From Teredinibacter sp. KSP-S5-2 (GTDB lineage: Bacteria; Pseudomonadota; Gammaproteobacteria; Pseudomonadales; Cellvibrionaceae), in contig NZ_CP120416.1 in NCBI RefSeq assembly GCF_032773895.1, positions 1,734,001 to 1,798,000 on the forward strand: a stretch of DNA of 64,000 nt, written 5' to 3'. Positions 7,641 through 16,840 of this stretch are shown here, piece by piece. Both the position numbers and the translations under genes were made by a program. The notes under the pieces were generated by a model. The model was given only the letters and a program-made list of their open reading frames with translations. It was not told where the DNA came from and ran no database searches. The stretch's first letter is position 1, and every line of letters begins with the position of its first letter.

Positions 7641-10600
7641 TTGTCACCAATAATATTAATAACGACTCTCGCCGCATATCTTGTCGCTTTATTTTGGGTA
7701 GCACGGTTGGCCGACCGAAGACGCTACAGTTTATCCGGTTGGTTTAGACATCCGCTGATTTATACGCTTGCCCTGGGGGTTTACTGTACCTCATGGACGT
7801 TCTTTGGTTTGGTGGGCACGGCGGCATCCAGTGGTTGGTATTATTTACCAATTTTGCTCGGTCCGTTACTTTTATTCAGTTTCGGTTTTCCATTACTGCA
7901 ACGTATTGCAAGCATTTGTCGTCAAGAACATATTCATTCTTTGGCTGACTTTCTATCGTCCCGTTATGGTAAGCGTCAATCAGTAGCGGTTGTTGTCACG
8001 CTTTTATTATTGTGTGCCACGGTTCCATATATTGCATTACAGCTAAAAGCGGTCACCAACGCCATACTAATCAGCGTTGATGTTCAAGCGTTTGCCAGTG
8101 AGGATATTACTTTAGCTGTTGCGGGAAGTATGTTGCTATTTGCCTGGTTATTTGGCGCAAATCGTTTGGATGTCGCCAGTTACCATTCCGGTATTATGGT
8201 GGCGATTGCGTTTGAATCCGCTATCAAAGTGATTGCGCTTATTGCGATTGCCATTTTTGCACTGGTACTTTCGGAAGGCTTCGATCCGGAAAAATTAAGC
8301 AATAGTGCGAATGTGGTGTTTTCCAACTCGACACTTACACCATCTTTTTGGGTGATGACTCTGGTGTCTGCTTGTTCTATTTTGTGTTTACCTCGTATGT
8401 TCCAGGTGACCTTTGTTGAATGTATTAGCGATAAGCATTTGATATTCGCCCGTAAAGGCTTTTGTTTTTATCTAATTGCCATTGCGTGTGCAGTATTTAT
8501 TATCGCCTGGGTAGGTAATCAAGCTCTGGCGGGAACCGGCGTTAAAAATGATGAGTATGTTCTGGCGTTGCCACTCAGCGAGTCGAATAAATCTCTAGTG
8601 CTTCTTGCGTTTATTGGCGGTATCTCTGCTGCGACCGCTATGATTATTGTGTCCACATTAACACTGAGCCAAATGCTTAGTAACGATGTCATATTACCGT
8701 TGTTAATTCGAGCCAGTAAAAGTCGTGGGCCAATTCCTGATTATTCCCGTTCGCTAATATTCACTCGAAGAGCAACTGCGGCTGCAGTCATTGCGCTTTC
8801 ATGGCTGTATCAGCACAGCTTGGCCGAACATGCTGCATTGACTGAAATAGGTTTGATTGCGTTTGCTCTGGTTGTGCAATTGGCACCAGCAATGATTGCC
8901 GGTTTGTATTGGCAGCGAACGAATGCAACTGGTGTGTTTGCCGGGTTATTTGCAGGAACACTGATTTGGTTTATCACCTTAATGATTCCGCTGTTAGCGA
9001 ATTCCGGTTTTATTTCGCCAGATATACTGGTGAACGGATTTTTGGGAATGGAATTTCTTATTCCCGATAAATTATTTGGTTTGACTTATAGTGATTCGTA
9101 CACCCGTGGTGTGGTGTTGAGTATTACGGCGAATATTGCGGCGCTGTATTGGGTATCTACCTGGGATAAAACGCGTCTGGCTGACCGAATTCAGGCCGGG
9201 GCTTTTATTCACCGTGAACGGGTTAAACAGGACACTGCAGTTCAGGATCTCAAAGTGAATCGCAGTGACCTTACTGCGTTGCTTGTCCAGTTCTTGGGGG
9301 AGTCTGCAACCAACCGTTTGTTGGAAAATGACCCTCAGCCTGATGAGTTATTTGTCAGTTCGGAAATGTTGGCTCACGCTGAACAGGCTTTAGCCGGTGT
9401 GATTGGTGTGGCATCCACCCGGGCGATGTTACTGAGTTTGTGCAGCGGTGAAAGCCTTGATGTGGCTGATGTGGTGAATATATTTGAGGAAACCACGCGC
9501 ACCTTACAATTTAATCAGGACATGTTGTTCGCATCTTTCGAGAGTATTTCGTCTGCCATTAGCGTCGTCAACGTAGACTTGAAAATGGTCGCCTGGAATA
9601 AACGTTACGAGCAAATGTTTAATTATCCCGAAGGCATGCTGCGGGTTGGTCGTCACGTTGCAGACTTGGTGCGCTTTAATGCTGAGCGGGGAATGTTGGG
9701 GCCGGGTGCCGTTGAACAACAAGTGCAAATTCGTTTGCATCATTTGCTGGCGGGTAAACCTTACCGTGTAGTACGTAAACACAATCAAGGCGTGATTGAA
9801 ATAAAAGGGCGGCCGTTGCCTAACGGCGGTTATGTCACGACTTACGATGATATTAGTGAGTTTATTAATGCACAAAACACCTTGGAACGGGCCAACGTAA
9901 ACCTTGAACAACGTGTACAGGAGCGTACCGAGCAAATCGAAAAAATAAATGCCAGCCTGCGTGAAGAAATTATTAAGCGTCAACAAACCGAAGCGGAGTT
10001 AATTAAAGCGAAATCTGTGGCCGAGTCTGCCAATGCCAATAAAACCCAATTTTTGGCTATTGCCAGTCATGATATTTTGCAACCATTGAATGCCGCCAGT
10101 TTATATGCCAGTGCATTATTGGAAAAACCTAACCTGGAGTTGGAGTTAAAACAGAACTTAGGGCATTTGCACAACGCAATTGGCTCCGCCGAACTGATTA
10201 TTTCCAACTTGCTGGAAATTGCGCGCCTGGATACCGGTGCGTTAGTGCCGCAAGTTCGTGTTTTTGCGTTAAAGGAAATACTTGAACCACTGGCAAACGA
10301 ATTTCGTGTGCAAACAGCAGAACAGGTGGAGTTACGTTGGTTAAGCACTGATTTGTGGACGGAGTCAGACCCCAAATATTTGCGTAGAATTCTACAAAAC
10401 TTTTTGTCGAATGCGGTGCGTTACACTCGGGAAGGTAAAATATTATTAGGCTGTAAACGCCGAGGGTCTTTAATTGAAATATGTGTTTTGGATACCGGGC
10501 CGGGTATTTCAGAAACTCACAGGCAACGTATATTTGAAGACTTCTATCGTATTGAATCTGAATTGGAAGGTGCTGGGTTAGGGTTAGGTATTGCACTGCG

Positions 10601-11117
10601 TTTCTCAAAACTGTTGCATCACAAAATTAATGTTCACTCGAAAGAAAAAGAGGGGAGTATGTTTTCGGTATTGGTGCCCAGACGGAAAAAACGCCTGGAT
10701 ACCTCGTCGACTTCGATTACGACCAATATTGAATCTGGTTTGGTCGGTTTTAAAGTTTTTTATGTTGATGATGATGAGCAAAACATTCACGCATTGAAAA
10801 TGCTAATGGAAAACTGGGGCTGTGAGTTTGTTGGTGTAACGGATGTTGAAACCGCGAAAGACTACGCTAATAACAATGAAGCGCCCGACGTACTGCTTAT
10901 GGATTATCAGTTGGGGCCGGATATTAATGGCCTGGATGTAGCGAGCGCATTAGTGCAATTGTGGGGGCGGCTGCCGGTATGTTTGGTTTCTGCTGCACCG
11001 GATGATGCGTTGACGGAAGGCGTGCACGAGCGTGGATTTGATTTTCTCCGCAAGCCATTAAAACCCAGTAAGCTCAGGGCGTTAATGGAGCGGTATCGTC
11101 AACGTAAGTCGTTGTAA
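7641..11117 (+). CDS. crbS: CrbS-type hybrid sensor kinase with symporter domain
   Basis: A 1158-residue inner-membrane protein. Residues 1 to about 500 form a sodium/solute-symporter (SLC5) membrane domain. A linker/STAC region follows, then a PAS domain (about 625-735, starting SFESISSAISVVN), a coiled coil (about 745-800), HisKA with phospho-acceptor H810 in IASHDILQPLNAAS, HATPase (NFLSNAVRYT, DTGPGIS, GAGLGLGIAL), and a C-terminal receiver with phospho-acceptor D1088 in LLMDYQLG. This architecture is that of CrbS/MxtR, which senses acetate-like carbon sources and signals to CrbR to control acetyl-CoA synthetase in Vibrio and Pseudomonas. The start is TTG with an AGAGG site 7 bases before it. 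crbR lies convergently 19 bases past the stop. Confidence 0.92.
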   Translation: MSPIILITTLAAYLVALFWVARLADRRRYSLSGWFRHPLIYTLALGVYCTSWTFFGLVGTAASSGWYYLPILLGPLLLFSFGFPLLQRIASICRQEHIHSLADFLSSRYGKRQSVAVVVTLLLLCATVPYIALQLKAVTNAILISVDVQAFASEDITLAVAGSMLLFAWLFGANRLDVASYHSGIMVAIAFESAIKVIALIAIAIFALVLSEGFDPEKLSNSANVVFSNSTLTPSFWVMTLVSACSILCLPRMFQVTFVECISDKHLIFARKGFCFYLIAIACAVFIIAWVGNQALAGTGVKNDEYVLALPLSESNKSLVLLAFIGGISAATAMIIVSTLTLSQMLSNDVILPLLIRASKSRGPIPDYSRSLIFTRRATAAAVIALSWLYQHSLAEHAALTEIGLIAFALVVQLAPAMIAGLYWQRTNATGVFAGLFAGTLIWFITLMIPLLANSGFISPDILVNGFLGMEFLIPDKLFGLTYSDSYTRGVVLSITANIAALYWVSTWDKTRLADRIQAGAFIHRERVKQDTAVQDLKVNRSDLTALLVQFLGESATNRLLENDPQPDELFVSSEMLAHAEQALAGVIGVASTRAMLLSLCSGESLDVADVVNIFEETTRTLQFNQDMLFASFESISSAISVVNVDLKMVAWNKRYEQMFNYPEGMLRVGRHVADLVRFNAERGMLGPGAVEQQVQIRLHHLLAGKPYRVVRKHNQGVIEIKGRPLPNGGYVTTYDDISEFINAQNTLERANVNLEQRVQERTEQIEKINASLREEIIKRQQTEAELIKAKSVAESANANKTQFLAIASHDILQPLNAASLYASALLEKPNLELELKQNLGHLHNAIGSAELIISNLLEIARLDTGALVPQVRVFALKEILEPLANEFRVQTAEQVELRWLSTDLWTESDPKYLRRILQNFLSNAVRYTREGKILLGCKRRGSLIEICVLDTGPGISETHRQRIFEDFYRIESELEGAGLGLGIALRFSKLLHHKINVHSKEKEGSMFSVLVPRRKKRLDTSSTSITTNIESGLVGFKVFYVDDDEQNIHALKMLMENWGCEFVGVTDVETAKDYANNNEAPDVLLMDYQLGPDINGLDVASALVQLWGRLPVCLVSAAPDDALTEGVHERGFDFLRKPLKPSKLRALMERYRQRKSL

Positions 11118-11136
11118 CTTAAATAGGCTAAGCGTT

Positions 11137-11763
11137 CTAAAAATCTTTCATCAGGATAACCGCCTGAGTGCGGTTACTGATTTCCAGTTTGCGGAATACT
11201 GCGGTAATGTGTGCTTTGACTGTGGCCTCCGTTACACCCATTTCGTAACCAATTTGCTTGTTTAACCAACCCTCGCGCATGTAACACAGTACTCGATACT
11301 GTTGTGGTGTCAGGGTGGCTATTTTGGCGGCCAGGTCTTTCTCTTCGTGGTTAACCGGAGTGAGGTTGTTTTTGAACTCTTCCGGCACCCAGCGGTTGCC
11401 ATTCATAATGGCTTCGATGGCTTGTTGAATGTCCTGTGGTGAACAGGATTTCGGAATATAACCACAGGCACCGTGGCCCATGGCCCGGCTAATGGTATTA
11501 ATTTCTTCGCTTGCGGAAATAATGGCGACCGGAATACTTGGAAATTTTTCCCGAACCATAATCAAACCAAACAAACCCGTACTTCCAGGCATATGTAAGT
11601 CCAGCAACAGAAGGTCGATATCTTCGTTTTTTTCCAATTCAGTAATGGTGCTGTCCAGGTTAATGGACTGGCTGACTTTTGAATTCGGGTAGTGGTGCTG
11701 GATTACTTCCAAGATGGCATTGCGAAAGAGTGGGTGATCGTCTGCCACGTGGAAATGGTACAT
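11137..11763 (-). CDS. crbR: CrbR-type LuxR-family response regulator
   Basis: A 208-residue response regulator with a receiver domain (acidic pair DD at 8-9, phospho-acceptor D55 in LLLDLHMPG, conserved S and K) and a C-terminal LuxR/NarL helix-turn-helix (LTPQQYRVLCYM through VTEATVKAHITAVFRKL). It is the expected partner of the adjacent convergent CrbS kinase. CrbR/ErdR homologues activate acs and related acetate-use genes. ATG 11763 follows AGGAGG at 11 bases. The DcaP-like porin is transcribed divergently from the shared 358-bp spacer, and I infer that it and the symporter are in the CrbR regulon. Confidence 0.9.
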   Translation of the reverse strand: MYHFHVADDHPLFRNAILEVIQHHYPNSKVSQSINLDSTITELEKNEDIDLLLLDLHMPGSTGLFGLIMVREKFPSIPVAIISASEEINTISRAMGHGACGYIPKSCSPQDIQQAIEAIMNGNRWVPEEFKNNLTPVNHEEKDLAAKIATLTPQQYRVLCYMREGWLNKQIGYEMGVTEATVKAHITAVFRKLEISNRTQAVILMKDF

Positions 11764-12121
11764 GGTGATGCTTTCCTCCTAAGAACTGCCGCATCATCGA
11801 TAGTTACTGTGACTATCGGAGACTGGTAAAGCACTGCGTAAAACACCGTGCAAGATATATTTAATTTAAGAATATTGTCACTTTTTGCGCAATTAGACTA
11901 TTGTCTAGAAGATCGATATTCCGGTGGCAAATTTTATCATAGTTCCACTGACACATATATCGACATTCATCAATTTATGTCGAACACAAAAATACAAAAA
12001 GCTGGCACTTAAATCAGTTTTTTGGTTCGACTTTAGTAGAACATAGACTAAAAGCTAATTGTGAGGGAATCCGTGAAAGCGGAACCTCGGGCCTTGAGAA
12101 TAACAACAGGAGAATCGACTA
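11764..12121. promoter_or_regulatory. Divergent promoter region between crbR and porin
   Basis: This 358-bp spacer has no gene. It holds an inverted repeat CGATAGT-N7-ACTATCG at 11798-11818, in the crbR leader. It also holds two copies of a TAGACTA heptamer: ATTAGACTATT at 11892-11902 and CATAGACTAAA at 12042-12052. These resemble the perfect palindrome TTTAGTCTAAA at 7508-7518 in front of the symporter operon. NarL-type regulators often bind such heptamers. The porin has a good AGGAG ribosome site at 12109-12113. Confidence 0.4.
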
Positions 12122-13318
12122 ATGGTTGATATCAAAAAAACTGTGCTTCACGGGGGATTAATCGCAGCCGGAATGCTCGGCGCGTCGCTTGCACAAGCCG
12201 TTGAGCTTGGCACTTATAATAATACCAAAGTAAAAGTGGGTGGCTACTTAAAACTGGATGCAATGTTTACCGAGTTGGATGAGGGAACCTGGCCAGCAAA
12301 CGCTTGGTATCGTGATTTTTACGTACCTTCTACTGTTCCTGTTGAAAGTGATACGACAGAATCTGAAGGTATGACATTTGATATGCATGCTCGCCAAAGT
12401 CGTTTTAACCTGGGAACAGAAACCGAAATTGACGGGCATACATTAAAAACCTACATCGAAATGGATTTTATGACGACCAGTAATGGTAATGAACGAGTTT
12501 CGAATTCCTACTCGCCAAGATTACGTCATGCATTTTTAACCTACGATAATTGGTTGTTCGGTCAAACCTGGTCTACCTTCCAGAACGTTGGTGCATTGCC
12601 AGAAACCGTTGATTTTATTGGCAACACCGATTTTGGTATTTTTGTTCGTCAAACACAAATTCGTTATACCGCAGGGGATTTCCAGTTCTCTATCGAAAAT
12701 CCGGAAACAACCATTACGCCGAATGACGGTGGTGCCCGTATCGTGGCTGACGATAATCCATTGCCGGATTTTGTTGCACGTCATAACTTGACTGCTGGCG
12801 GCTTGAATTTAACGACTGCGGTATTGGTACGACAGTTGGCATATAACAATGAAGCAACGGCTGTTGGTGATGAAGAAATTGACAGCACTACCACATCCTA
12901 TGGTTTAAGTGTTTCGGGAAAATATGCTTTCGGTAAAGACGATATTCGTTTTGGTATCAACACCGGTAAGGGTATGGGGCGCTACATTGGTTTGAACGTC
13001 GCTAATGGTGCGGTGATCGATGATAACGGTGACCTTGAAGCGATTGATTCCACCGCGGTTTATGTTGCTTATCGTCATTTTTGGAGCGACAAGTGGCGCA
13101 GTAACTTTACCTATTCAGCCATTGATATCGACAATGATACGGATCTAACCGGAGAGTTTGTCACTAGCAGTACAGAAAGCTATCGGGCCAATATCTTTTT
13201 CAGCCCAGTGAAAAACTTATCATTTGGTGGCGAGCTCGCACTGGCGAACCGCGAAATAGAAACAGGCGCAGAAGGCAGTATGACCAGAGTGCAGTTTACG
13301 GCTAAGCTGGCATTCTAG
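12122..13318 (+). CDS. DcaP-like outer-membrane porin
   Basis: A 398-residue protein with a signal peptide ending ASLAQA (residue 26) and a long beta-barrel domain. It shows alternating hydrophobic strands, a conserved ARQSRFNLGTE segment, FGQTWSTF, and a C-terminal phenylalanine typical of outer-membrane barrels. This matches trimeric DcaP-family channels, which let dicarboxylates and similar anions through the outer membrane. Its place next to crbR suggests it supplies substrate to the sodium/carboxylate symporter. ATG 12122 follows AGGAG at 8 bases. It is monocistronic, ending in a strong terminator. Confidence 0.85.
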   Translation: MVDIKKTVLHGGLIAAGMLGASLAQAVELGTYNNTKVKVGGYLKLDAMFTELDEGTWPANAWYRDFYVPSTVPVESDTTESEGMTFDMHARQSRFNLGTETEIDGHTLKTYIEMDFMTTSNGNERVSNSYSPRLRHAFLTYDNWLFGQTWSTFQNVGALPETVDFIGNTDFGIFVRQTQIRYTAGDFQFSIENPETTITPNDGGARIVADDNPLPDFVARHNLTAGGLNLTTAVLVRQLAYNNEATAVGDEEIDSTTTSYGLSVSGKYAFGKDDIRFGINTGKGMGRYIGLNVANGAVIDDNGDLEAIDSTAVYVAYRHFWSDKWRSNFTYSAIDIDNDTDLTGEFVTSSTESYRANIFFSPVKNLSFGGELALANREIETGAEGSMTRVQFTAKLAF

Positions 13319-13337
13319 AATTGCTTTCTTTTTTGAT

Positions 13338-13370
13338 AAAGCCATCTTACTTGTAAGATGGCTTTTTTTT
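13338..13370 (+). terminator. Intrinsic terminator after the porin
   Basis: AAAGCCATCTTAC pairs perfectly with GTAAGATGGCTTT across a two-base apex and runs into eight T residues, 20 bases past the porin stop codon. Confidence 0.92.
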
Positions 13371-13942
13371 CGGTTATTTTCCGCTGTTTTGTTTTCTTGT
13401 GCCGATTTGGTTTCACCTCAATCAGTGATTTTTTCCTTATTCATGTCTGATCGTTTGTTGTTTTCTCATTTGTAAAATTTCTATAAATTATCAATTTTTA
13501 AACAGTTGTTTTATTGATGGTTGAGTGCTGATGTGAAGTTGAGTGGATAAATATTAAAAATATGTGATGCTGTACCTGGGATGTTTTTCTATTTTTTGTG
13601 GTTATAAAGTTTGAGTCCACAGTAAAAAATATTAGATTAATTGTGGTTAAATGCTTTTTTTTGGTGCATTATTCGGTTGGCTCATTGCTTTGTAAAATTT
13701 AATTTACATTGTGATAAGTGTGCGTTTTGTCACAGAAATAAATGAGGTCGGGGAAATCATTAAGAGTTTAAAAGGAGTAGAAAAAATACAACCGTTGTGA
13801 GAAATTAGCCTGTAAAACACGGTATTTTGTTTTTTATTTCAATTCTTCATTTAAAGTGTTTTTCAATCAAAATGAACCGCCTATGCGGCGACTATTCCCT
13901 CCGTTTTTTGTTGTGCGTCAAATTTTAAAAATCTATTTTCCT
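13371..13942. other. AT-rich spacer without a recognisable gene
   Basis: About 570 bases of very AT-rich sequence between the porin terminator and the carbonic anhydrase promoter. I see no credible coding frame, RNA gene or repeat in it. Confidence 0.5.
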
Positions 13943-13970
13943 TTGTCAAAAAAAAACTACCCATCATAAT
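13943..13970 (+). promoter_or_regulatory. Sigma-70-like promoter of carbonic anhydrase
   Basis: TTGTCA (13943-13948) and CATAAT (13965-13970) are separated by 16 bases and each match the consensus at five of six positions. The -10 lies 56 bases before the chosen start codon. Confidence 0.55.
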
Positions 13971-14026
13971 CTGGGCACCGGGAACATATGTTGATTTCGG
14001 TGTTAATACGAAATTGGGAGTTTTTC

Positions 14027-14803
14027 ATGAAAAATCAAATAATAAAAACAACGCTAAGTACCTTAGCTTTCTCATTATCTGCCGCAGCTTTTGCTGGTAC
14101 TGGTGTACATTGGGGATATGAAGGAGAAGAAGGTCCTGAGCACTGGGGAGATCTGGATCCTTCCTATCAAATGTGCTCTATTGGTACCAAGCAATCACCA
14201 ATTGATATTTCTTATACTGAAGAAGCTGATGACGATGAGCTTAAAGCTTTAAAATTCAAGTATAAGCCAACACCTCTTGGTATTGTAAATAACGGTCACA
14301 CGTTTCAAGTTAACTATGAGCCTGGCAGCTATCTTAAGGTTTCCAGTAAAGAGAAATATCAGGTATTGCAGTTCCACTTTCACGCTATGAGTGAGAACAC
14401 AGTTAACGGTGTTCAGTATCCTTTAGAAGTGCATATCGTCCACTTTGATGCAGATTCCAACTTGGCTGTTGTGGGTGTGCTATTTGAAGTTGGTCAGCAC
14501 AATAAAGCTTTGGAAGCCTTCTTCAATAACCTGCCTCACCATCATGGTGAAACAGTGACTGTCCCTGGTGAATTTATTAACGCGCGCGAGCTTCTTCCTG
14601 AAGAGAAGGGCTATGTGCACTTCGACGGTTCTCTTACAACGCCTCCATGTACAGAGGGTGTGAAGTGGTATGTGATGAAAGACCGTATCGAAGTTTCTGC
14701 TGAGCAATTGGCAAAATTCACCGAGTTTTATCACAATAACTACCGTCCTGTTCAAGATTTGAACGGTCGTACTCTATTAGAGTTCGAAGGTGATGACGAT
14801 TAA
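14027..14803 (+). CDS. Periplasmic alpha-class carbonic anhydrase
   Basis: A 258-residue secreted enzyme that interconverts carbon dioxide and bicarbonate. A signal peptide (MKNQIIKT to AAAFA, about 23 residues) is followed by the alpha-CA fold. The zinc ligands are visible: HFH at H117 and H119 and EVHIVH at H136. The family motifs QSPIDI, NNGHTFQVNY and LTTPPCTEGVKW are also present. The frame is open to 13988, but ATG 14027 has a GGGAG site 6 bases before it and gives a proper signal peptide. The acidic C-terminal end EGDDD is unusual but minor. It stands alone between its own promoter and terminator. Confidence 0.95.
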   Translation: MKNQIIKTTLSTLAFSLSAAAFAGTGVHWGYEGEEGPEHWGDLDPSYQMCSIGTKQSPIDISYTEEADDDELKALKFKYKPTPLGIVNNGHTFQVNYEPGSYLKVSSKEKYQVLQFHFHAMSENTVNGVQYPLEVHIVHFDADSNLAVVGVLFEVGQHNKALEAFFNNLPHHHGETVTVPGEFINARELLPEEKGYVHFDGSLTTPPCTEGVKWYVMKDRIEVSAEQLAKFTEFYHNNYRPVQDLNGRTLLEFEGDDD

Positions 14804-14824
14804 TTAGCAGGGTATCTCCTGACT

Positions 14825-14849
14825 AGGCCACCTTCGGGTGGCCTTTTTT
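14825..14849 (+). terminator. Intrinsic terminator with TTCG loop
   Basis: AGGCCACC pairs with GGTGGCCT across the very stable TTCG tetraloop, followed by TTTTT. It ends the carbonic anhydrase transcript. Confidence 0.93.
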
Positions 14850-15131
14850 GTGCGCGCTTTAAAGATATAGGCTTTATCCTACCTCTCTAATCAAAAGCTG
14901 CTAGGCAGAAAGACTGGTCAATAGACAAACAGCAAAAATCTGGAGCTGCTCCATTCGGGTTTCCAAAGGGTATGTTTGAGCGTTTTTTATTCATGTGCCG
15001 GGTCTTGAGTGTTCCTTGTCTGCTTTCTTGGATGACAAAAATGACACCTCGATAAAGATATGCTCTAATGGCGCGCAAGCCCTGAGAGCCTTCTCAGAAC
15101 AGCAACACTCAGACATATACATAAAAAACTT

Positions 15132-16250
15132 ATGATCACGTCATTGTTTTTAAGGTCGTCAGAGACGGGAGAGTCTTTTGCCATCCAGAGAGAGATGTTG
15201 ATAGGAAGGGAGGTCGATTGCACGGTTGTCTTGAGATCCCTGAATATTTCCCGCTATCACGCCAAGATTCTGGTTGCACCAAACAGCATTTATGTCGAGG
15301 ACTTAAGCTCTTCTAATGGTACCTTTGTCAACGGACGGCGAGTACATTCACGTACACCGGTTGGCGTGGGAGACCAGATTCGTTTCGATTCTGTTGAATT
15401 TCGCATTACCACTGCAATCGCAGGGGATGCCGATATTACTCAGATGAACCTGTCTTCTGAAGGCCGCAAAACGGACGAAGTCGTTTCCTCTGTTATTCCT
15501 GCAATTACGCCACCTAAGAGTTCCCGAAACCGAAAGGAAGCGATCCCAGCGCCCGTGCCTGTACCTGAGCCAGAACCGTCCCCGGTTGCCCAGCCTGAAA
15601 CATCTTTGGATGAGGATATTGATCCTTTCGCTGAGATGCTTCGTTCCAAGGTGGCTTCTGGCGAGGTTTCTGCCCGTATGGAAGCAAGGGGAGACGATTC
15701 GGATAAAACAGAGATGTTAAGTCTGGGGCAGCGCAGCAGTATTCGTTCAATCAATGAACAATATGGCAGTGAACTTACATTGGGCAGCGGTCCACGTTTG
15801 ATTGTGATGACTGCGCCTATACGTGGCAAGGTATATAACCTGGAAGGTACCGATCATGGTGCCAGTTGGGTTATTGGGCGAGCAGAGGATGCCGATTGCC
15901 AGGTTGATGTTAGTACAGTATCCCGTCACCATGCAAAAATTACCCGTGTGTTCGAGGGGTATCAGATCACTGCACTGGATGCGAGCAACGGACTGCAGAT
16001 AAACGGTGTGGAAAAGACTGAATCCGCTTTACGCCATAAAGATAAGATTTTACTGGGCAGGGTCAATTTCCAATTCCGTACCGATGTTGAATCGAAAAGG
16101 TCGGAGCAGATGAGTGCCGAAGTTACATTAAAAGATTGGATTCCTGTACCCATTAGCCAATTTTATACCAAGCATCCGCTACTCAGCGCAATCATCGGCG
16201 GTGTAGCAACTTTTGCCATGGTGCTCGGCGTTATGTTGCTATTTATATAG
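15132..16250 (+). CDS. Tail-anchored protein with two FHA domains
   Basis: A 372-residue protein with an N-terminal FHA domain (residues 1-95; GRE, SRYHAKI, SSSNGTFVNG) and a second FHA domain (about 232-318; IGRAEDADC, VSRHHAKI, ASNGLQING). A proline/acidic linker (about 130-170) lies between them, and a C-terminal hydrophobic helix (about 350-372) anchors it to the membrane with the FHA domains in the cytosol. FHA domains bind phosphothreonine, so it probably scaffolds Ser/Thr-kinase signalling. A Ser/Thr kinase exists at 35254-37359, but no link is shown. No ribosome site is obvious before ATG 15132. Single-gene unit with its own terminator. Confidence 0.88.
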   Translation: MITSLFLRSSETGESFAIQREMLIGREVDCTVVLRSLNISRYHAKILVAPNSIYVEDLSSSNGTFVNGRRVHSRTPVGVGDQIRFDSVEFRITTAIAGDADITQMNLSSEGRKTDEVVSSVIPAITPPKSSRNRKEAIPAPVPVPEPEPSPVAQPETSLDEDIDPFAEMLRSKVASGEVSARMEARGDDSDKTEMLSLGQRSSIRSINEQYGSELTLGSGPRLIVMTAPIRGKVYNLEGTDHGASWVIGRAEDADCQVDVSTVSRHHAKITRVFEGYQITALDASNGLQINGVEKTESALRHKDKILLGRVNFQFRTDVESKRSEQMSAEVTLKDWIPVPISQFYTKHPLLSAIIGGVATFAMVLGVMLLFI

Positions 16251-16274
16251 TGCCGGAATACCTTAACAACCCGT

Positions 16275-16305
16275 AAAAAAAGCCCGCTATAGCGGGCTTT
16301 TTTTT
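16275..16305 (+). terminator. Intrinsic terminator after the FHA gene
   Basis: AGCCCGC-TATA-GCGGGCT stem flanked by six A upstream and eight T downstream. Because of the A/T flanks it can act in both directions. Confidence 0.94.
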
Positions 16306-16840
16306 GACTCAGTTTTGGACGATATTTCTTCTGCTCTTCCTACGTATTTTACGCTAAAGCTTTTCTGCAAATTTAAAGGCAGTATTTTAGATATCGCTTA
16401 TTTTATTTGACTAAGCGTATATAGGTATCAATAAATTTTTCTCTGCCAGGGTTAATGTTTTTTTAATTCTTATTGTACAAAAATCGCATAATTATTTTTG
16501 ATTGTTTTAGTTGGTTTTTTATTGCTTGAATCTTTTGTGTCTTGTTTGTGTGTTTTTTAATTTATTGAATGAGTGTTCAGTAATTAAATTGTCTTATTTT
16601 TTCTTTTTTCAGTTTTCTTTTTATTAAATTAATTGATACAAAGTTGGTAGTTTTATTTTTTATTCCTACTTATTTTGTGCTGTTTTTAAAAGTGTTTTTT
16701 CAAATACAAAGTGCTAGCTTTGTCCTTGTTTTGTCGCTTAAAAAAAAGTGTGTCGGTATTTCTTAATTTGTGGCGTTTGCTGCGGGGCTTTGATGGTAGG
16801 GCTGTCAAAGTTCTAAAAATTAATTAATTAGGAAAAGGTT
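16306..16840. other. AT-rich leader before the biosynthetic operon
   Basis: A 535-base AT-rich stretch with no credible gene. It must hold the promoter of the five-gene operon that starts at 16841; I cannot single out a strong consensus promoter. The base composition is lower in GC than the flanking genes. Confidence 0.4.

Noticed and set aside
7504-7704. 66-codon minus-strand frame over the crbS start
   Set aside because: It overlaps the divergent promoter and the N terminus of crbS; the sequence is not protein-like.
14887-15078. 63-codon minus-strand frame between the carbonic anhydrase and FHA genes
   Set aside because: No ribosome site, no recognisable composition, and it lies in a spacer upstream of an oppositely oriented gene.
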